A DNA stretch of 64,000 nt, from positions 17,951-81,950 of the forward strand of contig JAANYP010004247.1 of assembly GCA_020465985.1 (NCBI GenBank). The letters are read 5' to 3'. This document shows positions 1-12,745 of this stretch, one piece after another (the stretch's first letter is position 1; each line of letters begins with the position of its first letter). Under the pieces are notes generated by a model. The model was not told the DNA's origin, searched no databases, and saw nothing but the letters and a program-made list of their open reading frames with translations. Made by a program: the position numbers and the translations under genes. Origin of the DNA: Centrapalus pauciflorus. Taxonomy: Eukaryota > Streptophyta > Magnoliopsida > Asterales > Asteraceae.

Positions 1-700
1 CTAGGTTAATACTTATGTAAATGAGTTGACTTAGTAATAATATTTAAAAATAAAAAATTTATAATATATAGAAAATAACAATAATAATAAATTAAAGTTT
101 ATATAATTTTGGTTAATTGATTATTAAATTATTGAAGTAAGTTTAAATGAGTAGATTTGATTTCATCTAAATTCAAATTTATTTATAGTAAATGACATAG
201 AATATTAAGAAACGACAAGTGTCAAATAAAAATAAAAACAGCAAATGTCAAATTTTACTCATTCAATAATATTTATAGATTTTATCCGCATGGATTACAT
301 ATTAATGGTAACATTTAGCAGTTACAACCATTGAAATTGCTTAAAATCAATGAACGATTCAAGAGTGATGTGTATGTGTATACGAAGCTTTAAACGGTTT
401 AAGTCATACAAATCATTGGATTTAAAATTTAGCAATACATGTTGGAGACTTTTTCATAAACTTTTAAAAATCTGTATGAACAATAAAGAGTGCACATTTG
501 ACAGAGTAATCAAGTTTTTAAAAACTAAATCATCTTAAACATAGAATGCAAGTTTGACAACCAAAAACAGAATGAAGGCAAACTAGTAAATAGGATAATT
601 TAAACCAACACTCTTGGATTTCTCCTACAAAGAAAATGACACCATCTGAATCAATCTTTTAGGTAAAATTTAAAAGACAACAAAAATGAAACCACCAAAT
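1..700. other. AT-rich intergenic sequence, no gene seen
   Basis: This stretch lies 3' of the ribosomal protein eS7 gene. It is AT-rich and contains only short open frames with no recognisable protein similarity. The part nearest 739 probably includes the 3' UTR of the eS7 transcript, but I see no clear poly(A) signal that I would commit to. Confidence 0.6.
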
Positions 701-738
701 GACAAATTCCTTCACAGTCACACTAGGTCTTTGGTCAT

Positions 739-2278
739 TCAGGCCTCTGTTATCGGGTACTCAAACACCACGTCCTTCCCACAAAGCTTCCTGTAAACCC
801 CAGCAAATGTTTCTAGCTTGTACTCTGTGTCGTTTCTTGCCTTTGGGTCCAAGTAGATCTGCAACAATTTGCATACAACAGTGTAGAAATCAGACATTCA
901 CGGAAGGAGAAAAAAAAAAGAACTGTTTCTTGCACCATAATCGTTAAAAACTAACCTTGATGATTTTGGAGCCATCAATCCTGTATCTGATGCGCTTTCC
1001 AACAATCTCGGCTGGATATACAACATCCTCAAGCATGGCATCATGCACAGCTGTTAGAGTACGAGAGCGAGGTCTCTGAGCTGCAGAACCTTTCTTTGGT
1101 GGCGGAACCATTCTTCTGGTTGCAATCAGAACTACATCCTGCAATCATTACCAAGCCAAAGTTGTCAATAAGAGTAAGTTAATGAATGAGACTCATGAAG
1201 GCAACTAGGTAGTTCTGTAGTTGCAGATTAAGAGTTTGGCCTTTTTAAATCATCATTCTATGGTGATCATTACCATTTACAAGGTGTGAAAACCAATAAA
1301 AACTGCTATTGTGGGTTAACTCCTCACATTAGAAGATACTGAGGGTTTCTACAATAGGCCTAAATGACTAAAGCTTATATGCATCAAGCCACTGATCCGA
1401 TACAAGCCAACATAAATTACACTTCGTGGTCCAATAGTTATATCTCTATGGCACTTCTAACAATTTTCATAGTTTATTTGTAATTTCAGTGAAACAAAGC
1501 AAATAAGCAATAGTACGTTAAAAGCAAAACATAGCACAAAGGTGCTAGTCGAGCCCAAAATTTTCAGATTTGCCAAGGCAAAGCATGCCCAGGTTTGGTT
1601 ACCCTTGAATGCACGCTGAATGGGTGCAAAGTCACTTGGCTTAAATTTCACTGCCCAACAGCAGAAGCATGATCTTTATCCTAACAAATTATCATCAAGC
1701 AATGTATCATAGAGATAAAACAGGAAACTTTAAAAAGCATAATGACTTGGCAATTAAGAATTAATATAGCAATAATACGTCATTTCCATGTTATATGTCG
1801 CCTATCAATTAAACTCTCAGAAGCAAGTTACCTTCCCACTGAACTTCTTCTCAAGCTCTCTCACAAGCTTGAGATGAATCTTGCGGAAAGCTTTCCTCAA
1901 TCTGTAGGGAACATGAATCACTACAGCCTTCCGATTTCCAGAGACATCAATTTGGCTGCATTAAGAGCCCAAAGATACCATCATAATCATGTGGTTGAAA
2001 AAATGTAATAAAATGCATGTAGAAGAGTCCTTACGCAGCACTATTGATGTAGAGATCTTTCAAGTCGCTCTTAAGGTCCTGGTTTGCATTCTCCAAGTCA
2101 AACAACGCCTACATAGACAAACATCAAAAAACAGAAAACCTTAATGAACTCCACTAAAAAAATATGAGAATAAAACGTGACAAAAGAATTGGGTATAAAT
2201 TACCTGAGCAACAGACTCCTCAAATTCAGTGGGTTCAACATCCTTGTCCTTCTGGATCTTCTTCCTTGAGGTATACAT
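739..2278 (-). CDS. RPS7: 40S ribosomal protein S7 (eS7), 5 coding exons
   Basis: Structural protein of the small cytosolic ribosomal subunit. Coding exons on the minus strand are 2278-2204, 2108-2035, 1955-1832, 1138-956 and 858-739; all introns are GT-AG and the phases join without error into 191 residues, the normal plant eS7 length. The protein begins MYTSRKKIQKDKDVEPTEFE and carries the family-typical segments around RLRKAFRKIHLKLVRELEKK (about residues 83-102), VLIATRRMVPPP, QRPRSRTLTAVHDAMLEDVV and the C-terminal EYKLETFAGVYRKL. The start is fixed by the conserved MYT N-terminus just after a leader-intron acceptor. I see no frameshift or stop, so it looks functional. Identity is very secure; only the UTR limits are uncertain. 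Confidence 0.96.
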
Positions 2279-2288
2279 TTTGATGGGA

Positions 2289-3362
2289 CTGGTGAATCAA
2301 TACAAAGAATTAAACCCGATCAAATTATAAGAGAACATAAGCACATAACATGATCTTAAAGTTGTAGAAATGCAATTGAAACAATATGGTTTTATTGGTT
2401 CTGGAGATGCACGCTGAAGCAAAATTATCTCACTCGGATTCATTTGCACATACACAGAGGCTGCCAATGCAGGTCAGGCAAAAACAATCATAGCATTCTC
2501 AAGCCAAAAGTGTATCTCTCAACAAAAGTATCAATGCATTCAAATATAGTTGTACATTTTTCAACATGGAATCTAGAGCCCAAATGGTACAGCAAGAAGT
2601 AAAATCAATAACAAAAATCAGTAACAAGTTATAGCAATGGACTTCAAACACATTTAATGTGTTTCTGCATGACCTACAAAATTTTTTCAAAGCAGCAAAA
2701 TAATTAAAAGACCCATTTATCTCGATAACTACATACACACGTGATCATTCTAACTTAGACACAGGTGGTATAATTTGCAAGTTGCAAACGTCTTGTTCAA
2801 TGACATTACAGAAAGCTACTACAAATTGTCGGTCTGCAATGATTTATCCTATTTCAGCCTCGTCAATTTCAATAATTCCAACTGGCACAAAATTTTTCCT
2901 TCATTTAAGAGAGTTCTTTTTCCAGAAAATTACTTTTGGAACAACCTTTCAATCCAAAAAAAACGCTAAAAAACTCGTTTTTAACTAGATACAACGTGAA
3001 TCTCCTTTAATTTGTCATCGTAGTATGAGATCGAGAAAGCATAAAAGTTAGCCGTTAAGACGGAATTTCAGCAGAACATGTCCCGCAGCATCACAAATGC
3101 AAGAAGATTGCATCAATAAACAACCACAATTATCCTAGGCGTTAATAAGAAAATAGTTCCGTCGCAATTTTCAACAACGAATACAGATAAAATAACAATG
3201 AAAGATCATTAAATAAACAAAAATCTGCCACTTGTTTAGAAGAATACACTAAACAGCATTACACCAGCAAAAATAGATCAATTCACGTAAGTATTTATCG
3301 CCAAATTACAAAAGCAGTAGAAAAACGTCGAATATTTTGCAAAGGAGAGGAAGAACACGCAC
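2289..3362 (-). other. 5' leader intron of the eS7 gene
   Basis: A GT donor at 3362-3361 (exon ending GTAG at 3363) and an AG acceptor at 2290-2289 bound a 1074-nt intron that leaves only about 10 nt of leader between the acceptor and the ATG at 2278. Long leader introns are common in plant ribosomal protein genes. The boundaries are inferred from splice consensus only. Confidence 0.65.
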
Positions 3363-3419
3363 CTACGGTAGAAAACTCCGGCAGCTGTGTATGGTAGGAG
3401 TCGGCTGAGAAGAAAATGA

Positions 3420-3501
3420 AAACCCTAGCTTTATGATACTGATATATGTTATTTCACCAAGGGAAATTTGGGCTGGGCTTCAAACACCATACATCAGCCC
3501 A
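3420..3501 (-). promoter_or_regulatory. eS7 promoter: telo-box plus three site II elements
   Basis: A telo-box (AAACCCTA on the plus strand, 3420-3427) is followed upstream by two overlapping TGGGCT motifs at 3469-3474 and 3474-3479 and by an inverted copy at 3496-3501. Telo-boxes combined with site II (TGGGCY) motifs are the known signature of plant ribosomal-protein promoters, acting with TCP and PurA/telo-box-binding factors. This agrees with the leader exon ending at 3363. Confidence 0.8.
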
Positions 3502-3819
3502 ACTAACTTGGACTACTATAAATTGAAAACAAGTTTTTTAAAAATGAAATTGATCTTTTTAACATCGAAAATATATTGTAATTCATAATAAAGAGTATAT
3601 ATAGAATTCTTCCAAAAACTTAAAAGAGAATTTCAAATAATTTGGCTTTGTTTACAATTATACTAGTTTATGAATCCTCATCCTATACGTGACAAACTTT
3701 TAAGAACATTTATTTTTTATAGATTTCATTTATCAATCGTTTTAGATATACGTGAATAATAGTTTTTTTTTAATAAAATACACTTATGTGTCACATGACA
3801 ATTTTTATTCTCATTTATT

Positions 3820-4870
3820 TGCACATATAAATTTTATCGGATTTATAATTTATATTTTTATTCACATAATGTTCATATAATTTATTTCAATAAACAAAAA
3901 TATGTTATGCTATATGTTCTTTAATAATATTGTATATTTTTCATTTCAATTAATATTTTACTTATTTTTATTTTAAATTTTATAATATATTATATGTCTT
4001 TAATTAATATAATTTAAATTTTTTACTTTATAAATAGTATTTGAAGTTTATAGAATTTAATATTTTTTTATTTTTATATTTAGATTAGCTCAAACGTATA
4101 AAATGTTAAATAGATAATGATGACAAACAACATTATTGGATAATGTCAAATAGTGAATAAAGTTAATTATTTATTAATGTGCACATATATCAAAAATAAC
4201 AAACTGTATTATTTTGAATTTTATTTAAAAAATAATAATGTGTATTTTATCTTTTCTAACATTTTATCAATATCGCATATTTTTTATTTTAATAATTTTA
4301 TTTTACAATTTTACTATATATTTATATATATTTAATTGATATAATTTAAATTTTTTTATTTTATAAATAATATTTGAAGTATATAGTTAAATTATGTAAT
4401 TAAAGATTTTATCAAATTTAGATTTACATCAGCTAAAAATTAACAAATGTCAAATTATTAATGTTAACAAATAAATTTATTGGATAATTTCAGACAGTAG
4501 ATAATTATTTTTTGTTAATGTTTATAGATATTAAAAATAAAGTATTGTATTTATCTTTTAATTTATTTTAAAATAATAAAAAAGTTTATATATCTTTTTG
4601 GTATTCTTTAATAATATTGTATTTTTTCTTTTTATATATATTTTATTTATTTTAATATTTTATTTTAAAAAGTAATTTAAAATTTATAGATAGATTATAT
4701 AATTTAAGATTTTTTTAACTTTAAATTTGGATTAGCTTAAAGTTACAAATATCAAATAGATAATGACAATGATAATAAATAACATCATTGGATAATGTCA
4801 AATAGTGTTTATACTTAATTATTTATTTATGTTTATATATATTATAAATATAAATTGTATTTATATTTTA
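3820..4870. repeat. Diverged tandem repeat, period about 300-350 bp
   Basis: A segment containing TTGGATAATGTCAAATAGTG recurs at about 4136, 4490 (as TTGGATAATTTCAGACAGTA) and 4788, giving spacings of 354 and 298 bp. Flanking landmarks repeat too: AATTTAAATTTTTT followed by TATTTGAAGT occurs near 4015-4048 and 4341-4380. At least three degenerate copies are present. No coding potential is seen. Confidence 0.7.
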
Positions 4871-6141
4871 TTATATTTGATTTTAAAAATATTAAAATGT
4901 TTTTTTTTTTTTGAAACGTGATGTCATTTCATTTTTATGTTGTCCTTTATTATTATAGAAATAGATTTTAACCAAAAAAAAAAAAAAGCTATCACATGTA
5001 TAAAGTTTTTCTATTGTCTATTACAATAGATTTCAGGAAATAAGTGGAAATAAAAATATTGTTTGTAAAACAAATATATAAATTACTGATTGTTAAGTAA
5101 CCTTTCACATGTTTATAGAGAACGAGGTAGTTGGCCCGCGCGATGCGGCGGGTATGGCAACATAGATTATGAAGATGAAGATGAAAAATAAAAGATGTGT
5201 TATATGTTGTTTTGTATTTTGCAAGAGGAATGGAAAATGTAATTGTGTTCCGTACAAATTTTGTTTTTACAAGTTTGTTAATTCGAGTTGAATGATAAGA
5301 AAAACATTGTGGTTGATGACTTATTATTATGAAATTGATATATAGCGAGATGTCTCCCAAAAGGTGACTTCCCAGTTCCCAAGAACAATGGAGTCTCTTG
5401 ATCCAAATCCGTTTACAATTATCCCGCTTCAGCAGTTGCAATTCAATAAATTTGTAGCGCACTCATTGCTAGATTAGAGCAGGAATATCCTCCACAACGG
5501 ATATATATAGATGTGAATTAATATTAAAAATAGTAAAACAGTAACACAACAGAAGTATAGGAAAACATATCATATCCATTAAACCCGGCCAATTGCTCCA
5601 GTAGTAAAAATGCACATGTACGTTGAAGATTAAAAGATAATTTCCATTTTTGCAAAGATATGTATGAAGGATTTGAGGATATATAATTATAGTCGATTTT
5701 TGTTTATAGAGAACCCACCCTCATGTTCATATATATAATAAATGTAGAATTCAATAAAAAAAAAAAAAGCATGCAGAAGAGGTTTGTTTTTTGAGTGAAG
5801 TTTAAACTTTGTATTACATGCTTAAGGGCAAGTGAGTCAGTTGATGAAAGCAAAACTTTGTTTCAAGTAAGTTGTCATATATATACAAGATTACATAACA
5901 TGAGGAAAAATTAGGAAAAAAGTATGGCATTTGTGACTTTGCAAATAAATACTGCTTCATGTTTACCTCAATGTCTTTAGATTGGGTAAATTTTCACCCC
6001 TTCCCTTCCTTCTTAACCTCATAAAGAAAATTTTCTTCTTCATCAGCCCTTCAACGTTGATTTGATCTAAATTACCAGGTAGCCAGCCACATGCCACTCA
6101 AACCAGAGATTAATCGGTTCCAAATAAATTTATTTGCTGCT
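4871..6141. other. AT-rich intergenic sequence with homopolymer runs
   Basis: No gene is recognised. A 156-codon minus-strand open frame at 4992-5462 resembles no protein I know and crosses the possible Helitron hairpin near 5130, so I treat it as chance. Poly(A) runs occur at about 4974-4987 and 5756-5768. Confidence 0.5.
5128..5156 (-). mobile_element. Possible degenerate Helitron 3' end
   Basis: On the minus strand the sequence reads CCCGCCGCATCGCGCGGG followed shortly by CTAC. Helitron 3' ends have a GC-rich hairpin a few bases before CTRR; here the stem pairs CCCGC with GCGGG, but the terminal tetranucleotide is CTAC instead of CTAG/CTAA. No matching 5' end was found, so this is a relic at best. 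Confidence 0.35.
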
Positions 6142-9048
6142 TTAACCGGCTGATTTCCTTTCTGTCGGAACTTCTGGCAATTCAAAATCAAGAATATCAA
6201 TAGCAGCATCACTAAAACTAAACCAAATCATCATTCAGAGATCAGACACCACCATACATATTCATATTCAACTACAAGTACCAAGACAACCACTGTCCAC
6301 TAATAAAACTACTCTCCACCTCAATTCAATAAAATAAATTCCAAGAAAACCTTTTGCTTAGTGCTTGATTTGTATTGGAATTTTAGATGCTATTGGCAAT
6401 GTATAACATTTCAATCAACTTTTTATTGGAATGTCTCTGGTATCTACGTCTTGCATGAATAAGTAAAAAAACCACAATGAAACTTCAATGAACTTCTTGA
6501 ATCGATAAGTGAATAAACTTACCTCCGCTCTCTTAATCTCATATCAGATGGCTTTTTACGATTTTTCTCTGCAAAAACAACCGTTAGCTCATGGCCTAGA
6601 AGAACCTGACCATCCATCTAGTATTTGATGGTTCTGTCTCACATAATGAAATCAACTACAAACCTACACACCATAAGTAACATATTAAAAATGATTGATT
6701 TCGCATTTTAGTGCCAGAAATGATAAAGATAAGTCAAAGAAAACGACTAAAAGAAGATAATTTGATAAAACAAAAATTATCAATTATCAGCATCATTAGA
6801 TGATATGACGGAACCTCTTAAATCAGTTGAATGAGGTAGCATGCATTCCCACCTTTCTTAAATATCAAACAATAAATTTTATCTCCCATATACCAACCAA
6901 GTTTATATAGATTGCCTTTCAGAACATCTAACAGTGAAGATGAATAGATATGTAATTCTGTATAAACATAAATTGTCAATAAAAAATCTATATTCCAGGT
7001 TTAGATACTTGTAATGCACTGCTTTTTTATCGGAATTGTTTGTGATGTTTCTTTCATAAGTGATTATATAATATTGGACAATCAGAATGACATAACCAAA
7101 TATCCTAGACTTGGTTTAGAATTAGATAATCAGTTTAGAAAATTAAAACATATGAATATATGTAGATCTTATAATCAGATTATCATTAGTAAGAACAGAT
7201 TATTACCATTTGGATGCAAAAGAGCTTCCAACTATCTTCGTTAAACCCAAAATTGAAATTATGTCTGCTTGGGGATGCTTCCAAGGCTTATCTCTGAATC
7301 GTCGTGGTTGATATTAGTGGTTCGAATGTAACCTGATATAAACATTGAATAAATGATAGGATACAATATTGAATATTAAGGACCTGCACCAAAAAACTAC
7401 AATTGATTATTAAATATCATTTACTTGAAAATGGTCTCTCCATATTTCGCCATTAACTACATAAATATCTAAAAAATGATAATACGTAACATCAAACATT
7501 ATGCTAATATCATCAGATACACGTAGTAGGAAGCGAGAAATATATTTGATTTATAGATTAACCATTCGGCAAGATCCTCAAAAAGAAAAAATAAAAAGAA
7601 ATAGAGAAAAACTTATCATAAGCGGCTTCAAATATTTCGAATCAAAACTCACAAAAAATGATATGCTTGTAATTTCATAAGAATCAACCATCACTTAAAT
7701 CAACGGACGATTTCTTGAAGACAGAAAGACAACATATCCTTGATCTTCTTCAGTTGATTTTGAAAGATGAAGAAGCAAGAGACTCATCGATCGAAGATGG
7801 AGAAGCAAGGGGAGGAAAGAGGACGATTGCAAAAGACAAAAGAGATTCAAAATTGTCGCAACGAAGGAAATCGGTTGAGCTGTGGTTAAAATTGGGGTCG
7901 CTGTGGATGGTATTGCAGGCCGCAATAACCAAAGAATTTATGAGTTAACCATATAAATAATTTAATCATTCTTCATAAACACAAAGATAGAATTGAAACA
8001 GAAAGTAATTGCATGCCTTTAGAAGCTCATGAAAAGAGAAGAAGGAAAGAAGTTGTTGTTTTACCTTTTTATCATATAAAACACATACAATAAAATAGTG
8101 AATGCATTTTTTTTTTGCCTTAAAGGGGTTATGATTTCATTCACGTATTATAGAAAAATTAACTATTTTTAGTATAATTGATCTTCACTGTAGTTTGTAT
8201 TTATAAACACCGATATGGGTGTTCATAACAGAATTATAGTAAAAAGTATATATATTTCATGAACCCGTAATTGTATTTTTGATTTCTTTAAACAAAATAT
8301 AGTTAAGACATAATTTTGCTACATAAACACAATGCATCATGATAAACCTAATTGAACCACTTTGTAAAATAAAGTTTTAGTCATGAAGAAAACGATTATG
8401 TATTTTTGATGGCCCTGTTTGACACAATGAAATCAACTACAAACCTAAAACAACAGTAATAGTGTATTACAGTGGACTGGTTTCACATTGTAGGGCTAGA
8501 ATTAATAAAGATAGATCGATGAGGTGTGGATATGACTTACCTTGTGTACATCTTCAATATATCAATTTAAGGATGAAGAAGAAATCAGAGATGCATAAGG
8601 ATCGGAAGTCACTCTTGAAGCCCATTTATTTAAAAAGATGGAGAAGCAACCATCAATTGATTCCTTCAGTCAGTTTCTTGAATACGTCCATCTTATGTGA
8701 TGTACATTCACTACAAACATTTCAAATCCGAATTATTCCTTTAAAAGTTTAGTCTTTTGAGTTAAAACAACATAGCCATACAAAATAGTTACAAACATGA
8801 TGTCAAAATACATCCGAAGCTATTTTGAAAATGAATAAAAGTTGATTAGTTGTACAAAATTAAATGGCATACATCTATTTGATGAATTTCAATGTTGTGT
8901 GATACTCGAATTATATGCAAGATGATGCCAATAAAATCACATGAAAAATTGTAGGTTGAAAAAGTATATATGAACGCATTACCTCCTCTGGCGTGATGAT
9001 TGGATCCCTCGTAACCATGACTATGGCCACCTCTTCTGTGTCTTCCAT
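6142..9048 (-). CDS. Unidentified gene, three phase-compatible 3' exons
   Basis: Three minus-strand segments with good splice sites fit together: 9048-8983 (acceptor TTTGTAG, donor GTAATG), 6568-6523 (acceptor TTTTTGCAG, donor GTAAGT) and 6211-6142 (acceptor GTTTTAG, ending in TAA). In phase they encode a His/Gly/Arg-rich stretch (GRHRRGGHSHGYEGSNHHAR), then a basic stretch (KNRKKPSDMRLRER), then the acidic tail SDAAIDILDFELPEVPTERK ending SAG. I do not recognise the family. The composition suggests a nucleic-acid-associated protein, which is only a guess. Upstream exons, and possibly others between 6.6 and 9.0 kb, are missing from this model; an open, GC-rich first-exon-like area lies at 9.7-10.3 kb. 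Confidence 0.3.
6622..8520. repeat. Diverged direct duplication, copies about 1.78 kb apart
   Basis: Copy 1 (about 6622-6737) and copy 2 (about 8401-8520) share a TATTTGATGG-like start, then CACAATGAAATCAACTACAA (6650s and 8420s) followed by ACCTA, and a similar downstream part ending in GATAAAGATAAG/AATAAAGATAGA. They lie inside the span of the putative minus-strand gene, in presumed introns. A segmental duplication is the simplest reading. Confidence 0.55.
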
Positions 9049-9707
9049 CTACAAATTTTAAAGGTCAGGAAGTGTAGAACATCTAAAATAAAATCATTAA
9101 ATTGAACCCCAGATCCAAATCTACAAACCTTCACAAGTCAATTATAAGAACTCAAACGCAAACCCTCAAATTTGAAGCCGGATTTAACACAAATGTATTG
9201 CCACAATGAACTTATCCTCTTCCAAGATGAGCAAGGGACCCAAAACATTTTCCCTGAGATTGTGCATCATGCATGTTATGTATATTTTGCAAATTATACA
9301 ACATTGCTCCATACCATTAGTATCAATCGGTCATATGAAGGTGGGAGCTCTGCACTACGGAAGTTCATTCAGTCTAAAGACAGCCAATGCTTCAAGTAAG
9401 CAATAAGTTATTCTAACCAGTAATACAAGGAAAAACACAATCCAAGCATCTCCTCAACAATGGAGGAACCTATTTTAATGTGGCAAAATACAAAAATAAT
9501 GATACCGTCCAACGTTACGTTTTATAATAGAGTTGTGTAAAAGAATGAAGTAACTGACCACCTACATACATACATTTGAAATATTTCTAATATATGAAGC
9601 ATAAAAAACAACCATGATCAGAACGAAGAAACATATTTAAAAACATAAACATTCTTAATTTGAGCATGAAACTGAAAAAAAAACCTAATCGAGAATATGA
9701 TGCATCA

Positions 9708-10313
9708 TTAGGTGCAGATCGGTTTTGACTCAATACCACTGGTTTTCAAAGGTGCAGAGGTAGGCTCGATCTCAACTTCTAACAGATGCAAGGAGGGGAG
9801 CTGGTGCCCGTTGAAGTCCAAAATGGATGGGTACTGCTGAGAGAGCATCGATGCTGCTAAGAGAAAGGAAACACGGGTCAAGAAGACGAAAGGAGCAAAT
9901 GAGTCGTAGAAGTAAAGGGAGGATTTCAAACGATGATCATCGCAGGAAGCAGGAAATCGGTGGAGCGGATGATGAAATTGGCGCGGCTCACCGGTAAACA
10001 CCAGAAACAACAACCTGACCTCCTACTCAGCTCCCTCTCGCTCACTCGCTCTTCCTCAATCTCTCGACCGGCGGCTGCGGCCCAAACCCTAGCGCCGCCA
10101 CCGACACAACACGCCGCCATCACCACCGTCCAGCCTCACATATCTCTCTCAGCGTTCACAGTCTCATCCACCTCCCAACACTCGCCCGTCTCTATCTCTC
10201 CCCCTCGACCGCCGCTGACCGGTGCAGCGCCACCACCACAGGTGGCTAGGTTTGCAGAGAAAAATGATAGAAAGTGGCATAACTGCATAAGGGAGCTGCG
10301 AGGATTAGGTTAA
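9708..10313 (-). other. Unresolved GC-rich region, possible 5' exon/promoter
   Basis: The base composition rises sharply here and long open frames exist on both strands (9708-10013 minus, 9933-10313 plus). The region from 10020 to 10215 is pyrimidine-rich on the plus strand and contains AAACCCTA near 10084. Codon content is low-complexity (Ser/Pro/Thr on plus, Arg/Glu/Ala on minus) and matches no family I recognise. It could be the first exon and promoter of the putative gene at 6.1-9.0 kb. Confidence 0.25.
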
Positions 10314-10319
10314 GAATAT

Positions 10320-11880
10320 AAGAAAAGGGGATGGCACTGTTCTTGTGAACAGGGGTTGGAAACAGGTTATAAACAGTGCATTTACCACCTGGTAAATGTT
10401 AGTATTATAATGAGAATGATATGCGTATGATGACTTGAGAATATTATTGAAGTCAAAGAGAGCGGTGACAATTTTGTCATGCTTTGTCAAGGCAGTTAGT
10501 TTTTCAACATTCAACAAAACACTCTTTCTATTTTTTCGACAAGTGAAAGTTGATTTGCGTAATTGCGTTGTCATGCTTTGCCATGGAGGTAGGGACGGCA
10601 TTTGTCGAATGACAACCCCTTTGTCAAGTGGTTTTGCCGAGCCACTCTTCGTGGCCTGATAAAATTATTTCATGAGCAAAAGAAAAACAAAAGTTTGTCT
10701 AGCTAATTGCATCGGTTAAGTGATAAAAAAGAAAGCAAGGATCCTATTTTTTAAAAGAAAACATTTTATTGAAACTAAAAGAGGCTTACAAATATGGGTG
10801 GACCTATGTTTTAAGGTTTAGTAACAGGTAACCTGCGCCTACCTAAGTCAATAATTGTCTTGTGTATTGATTTTTTTTTTTAAGTTAAAGTTTGAAATGT
10901 GCAACCAATATTTCTAAATCTAAAATTTATAATATAAGTTTACAAAAAAAAAAAAAAACTATATTAAATTTGCAGTATACTTTTTTTATCAACGGTAAGA
11001 CTATTAAAAATCTAAATACAAAGATAAACACAAAACCAACATTTTGCTCTTTTATCAGCCAATTTTCATTAGCCTGCTTTTTAAGTTTTATCACCACAAC
11101 CAGACCTAAGAATCTAAATATATATCCAATAAAATTAAAATGCTACCCTCTTTATTCCTCTTTCCCACCTCGACGCCTCTAGCAAACAAACTTTTCCACC
11201 CATCCCAATTTACATCTTTAGCCAGAAGCAGAAATAATGAAAAAAAAAAAAACTATAAAAAAAGAGAGAAGAGCAGTTGTAGCACACACCACAGGTCCCC
11301 ATCGCCTCCATGTTTGAGCCATCGGCCACCTCCACTATTTGATATCTCGTTTTGTTTGTGTTATTTTAAATTATGTATCTCATTTGTTGGTCCGACTTGC
11401 CAATTTAATTAATTGAATTATAGAACAAATAGAATGATGTAGAACGTCGTAGATTATGCAACTGACGACCTTAAATCTTGGATCCGACACAGCTTACAAT
11501 GTAAGATTATACCTTGATCTACAAGGAGCAAAACCGAGACCCACAATTAAAAAACAAAACTAAATAGAACATGTAAACTAACTCGAAAATATAAAACAAC
11601 ACCAAAGACCAAATTTAACCAAACAAAGAATTAACATGCCACTTTAAACTTCAATTTATTGGTCAAATCTACGAAGAAGAGAAATTTAGAATCTCCCTAC
11701 TTGTTGGCTAAAATGAAAACCGCGTCCAAACATCTCATGTACATCACTTGTAACTGTCTTCATCCCAAGAATTGACTTTGACTTCATTAATGCCTAGCAA
11801 AGCCAATAGCCAAAGCTATACAATCACCTCAAGTCTTTTTCTGTGTGATGAGAACCTTCCCACTGTCTTCACACCTGACA
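10320..11880. other. Intergenic, AT-rich, no gene seen
   Basis: Several short plus-strand open frames occur (for example 10892-11182) but are Lys/Asn/Phe-rich and unlike any known protein. Poly(A) runs at about 10944-10958 and 11239-11253 are the only notable structure. Confidence 0.5.
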
Positions 11881-11883
11881 TAA

Positions 11884-12254
11884 AGGGTGTTTGGATTTGT
11901 ATTTGAAAAAGTGTTGTAGCATTTTGAAAACTAATAATCAGATAATAGCTGTAACAAAAAGTGCTGCTAAAAATTTAATGTTTGGTTTAAATTCTGTTGT
12001 TTGCTACTTTGCTATCACAATTATCAAATAATCAGTTTTTAGAGTGTTTCGATTTTCGTTTTAACTTGTAAAATAAACAAATAATCACATATTAATCAAA
12101 TAATCTACATTTTTTAACTTATAAAAAAGTGTGATAGGATTAATTTTAAACGCAAATAAACACTTATTAATGAATGCAATCCAAACACTTTAAACCAATT
12201 ATTTACATTATTGTAAAGTAATAATCTCAGACATCACACAAAACCAAACACCCT
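11884..12254. mobile_element. MITE with AGGGTGTTTGG terminal inverted repeats
   Basis: The left end AGGGTGTTTGG (11884-11894) is mirrored by CCAAACACCCT (12244-12254), bounding a 371-bp non-coding AT-rich element. TAA and TTA sit just outside or within the ends and I cannot separate them from a target duplication, so the superfamily is unresolved (PIF/Harbinger- or hAT-like). A short element with very similar ends lies at 33124-33228. Confidence 0.7.
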
Positions 12255-12745
12255 CTTAGAAACAACCCAAACTCCTTTTGCCAAAACAACTCTGTCACTT
12301 AACAATACATTCAAGCTCATTTTGAACTACAATCTCAATCCAAAATTTCCAAACTTTCTGTTGAAGTATCTGTACATAGCTGGTCCGACCAAAAGATATG
12401 TCAATCAAGGTGGGAATCATGTACTGCTCAACCACACATGCAAATCGGTGTTGTATAATACACGGTTGTCACGCTTATCGCAAAATGTTCCACAATTGCC
12501 TCACGCTTACTGTCATATGAGATGTAGTATACATTTATCTCGATCACTGCAAAATGTGTCATACATATGATACCATACTAGAGGTGAAAAATTCGGTCTA
12601 TTTAAGCAATGAGTTAAACGGGCCCACGACCAAAAAATAGTTTATTACATAATATTTAAAAAATTTTCAAAAAAATTTGTTTAATACATCAAAATCTAGA
12701 ATTTTATTTAAAAAGACTTATATCCTAGGTTAATTTTTTACTGCA

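Noticed and set aside
4992..5462. 156-codon minus-strand open frame
   Set aside because: No family resemblance, odd composition (Tyr/His/Ile-rich), and it crosses a Helitron-like hairpin.
9933..10313. 126-codon plus-strand open frame in GC-rich DNA
   Set aside because: Low-complexity Ser/Pro/Thr product with a competing minus-strand frame; looks like 5'-region composition bias. Kept only as an unresolved region.
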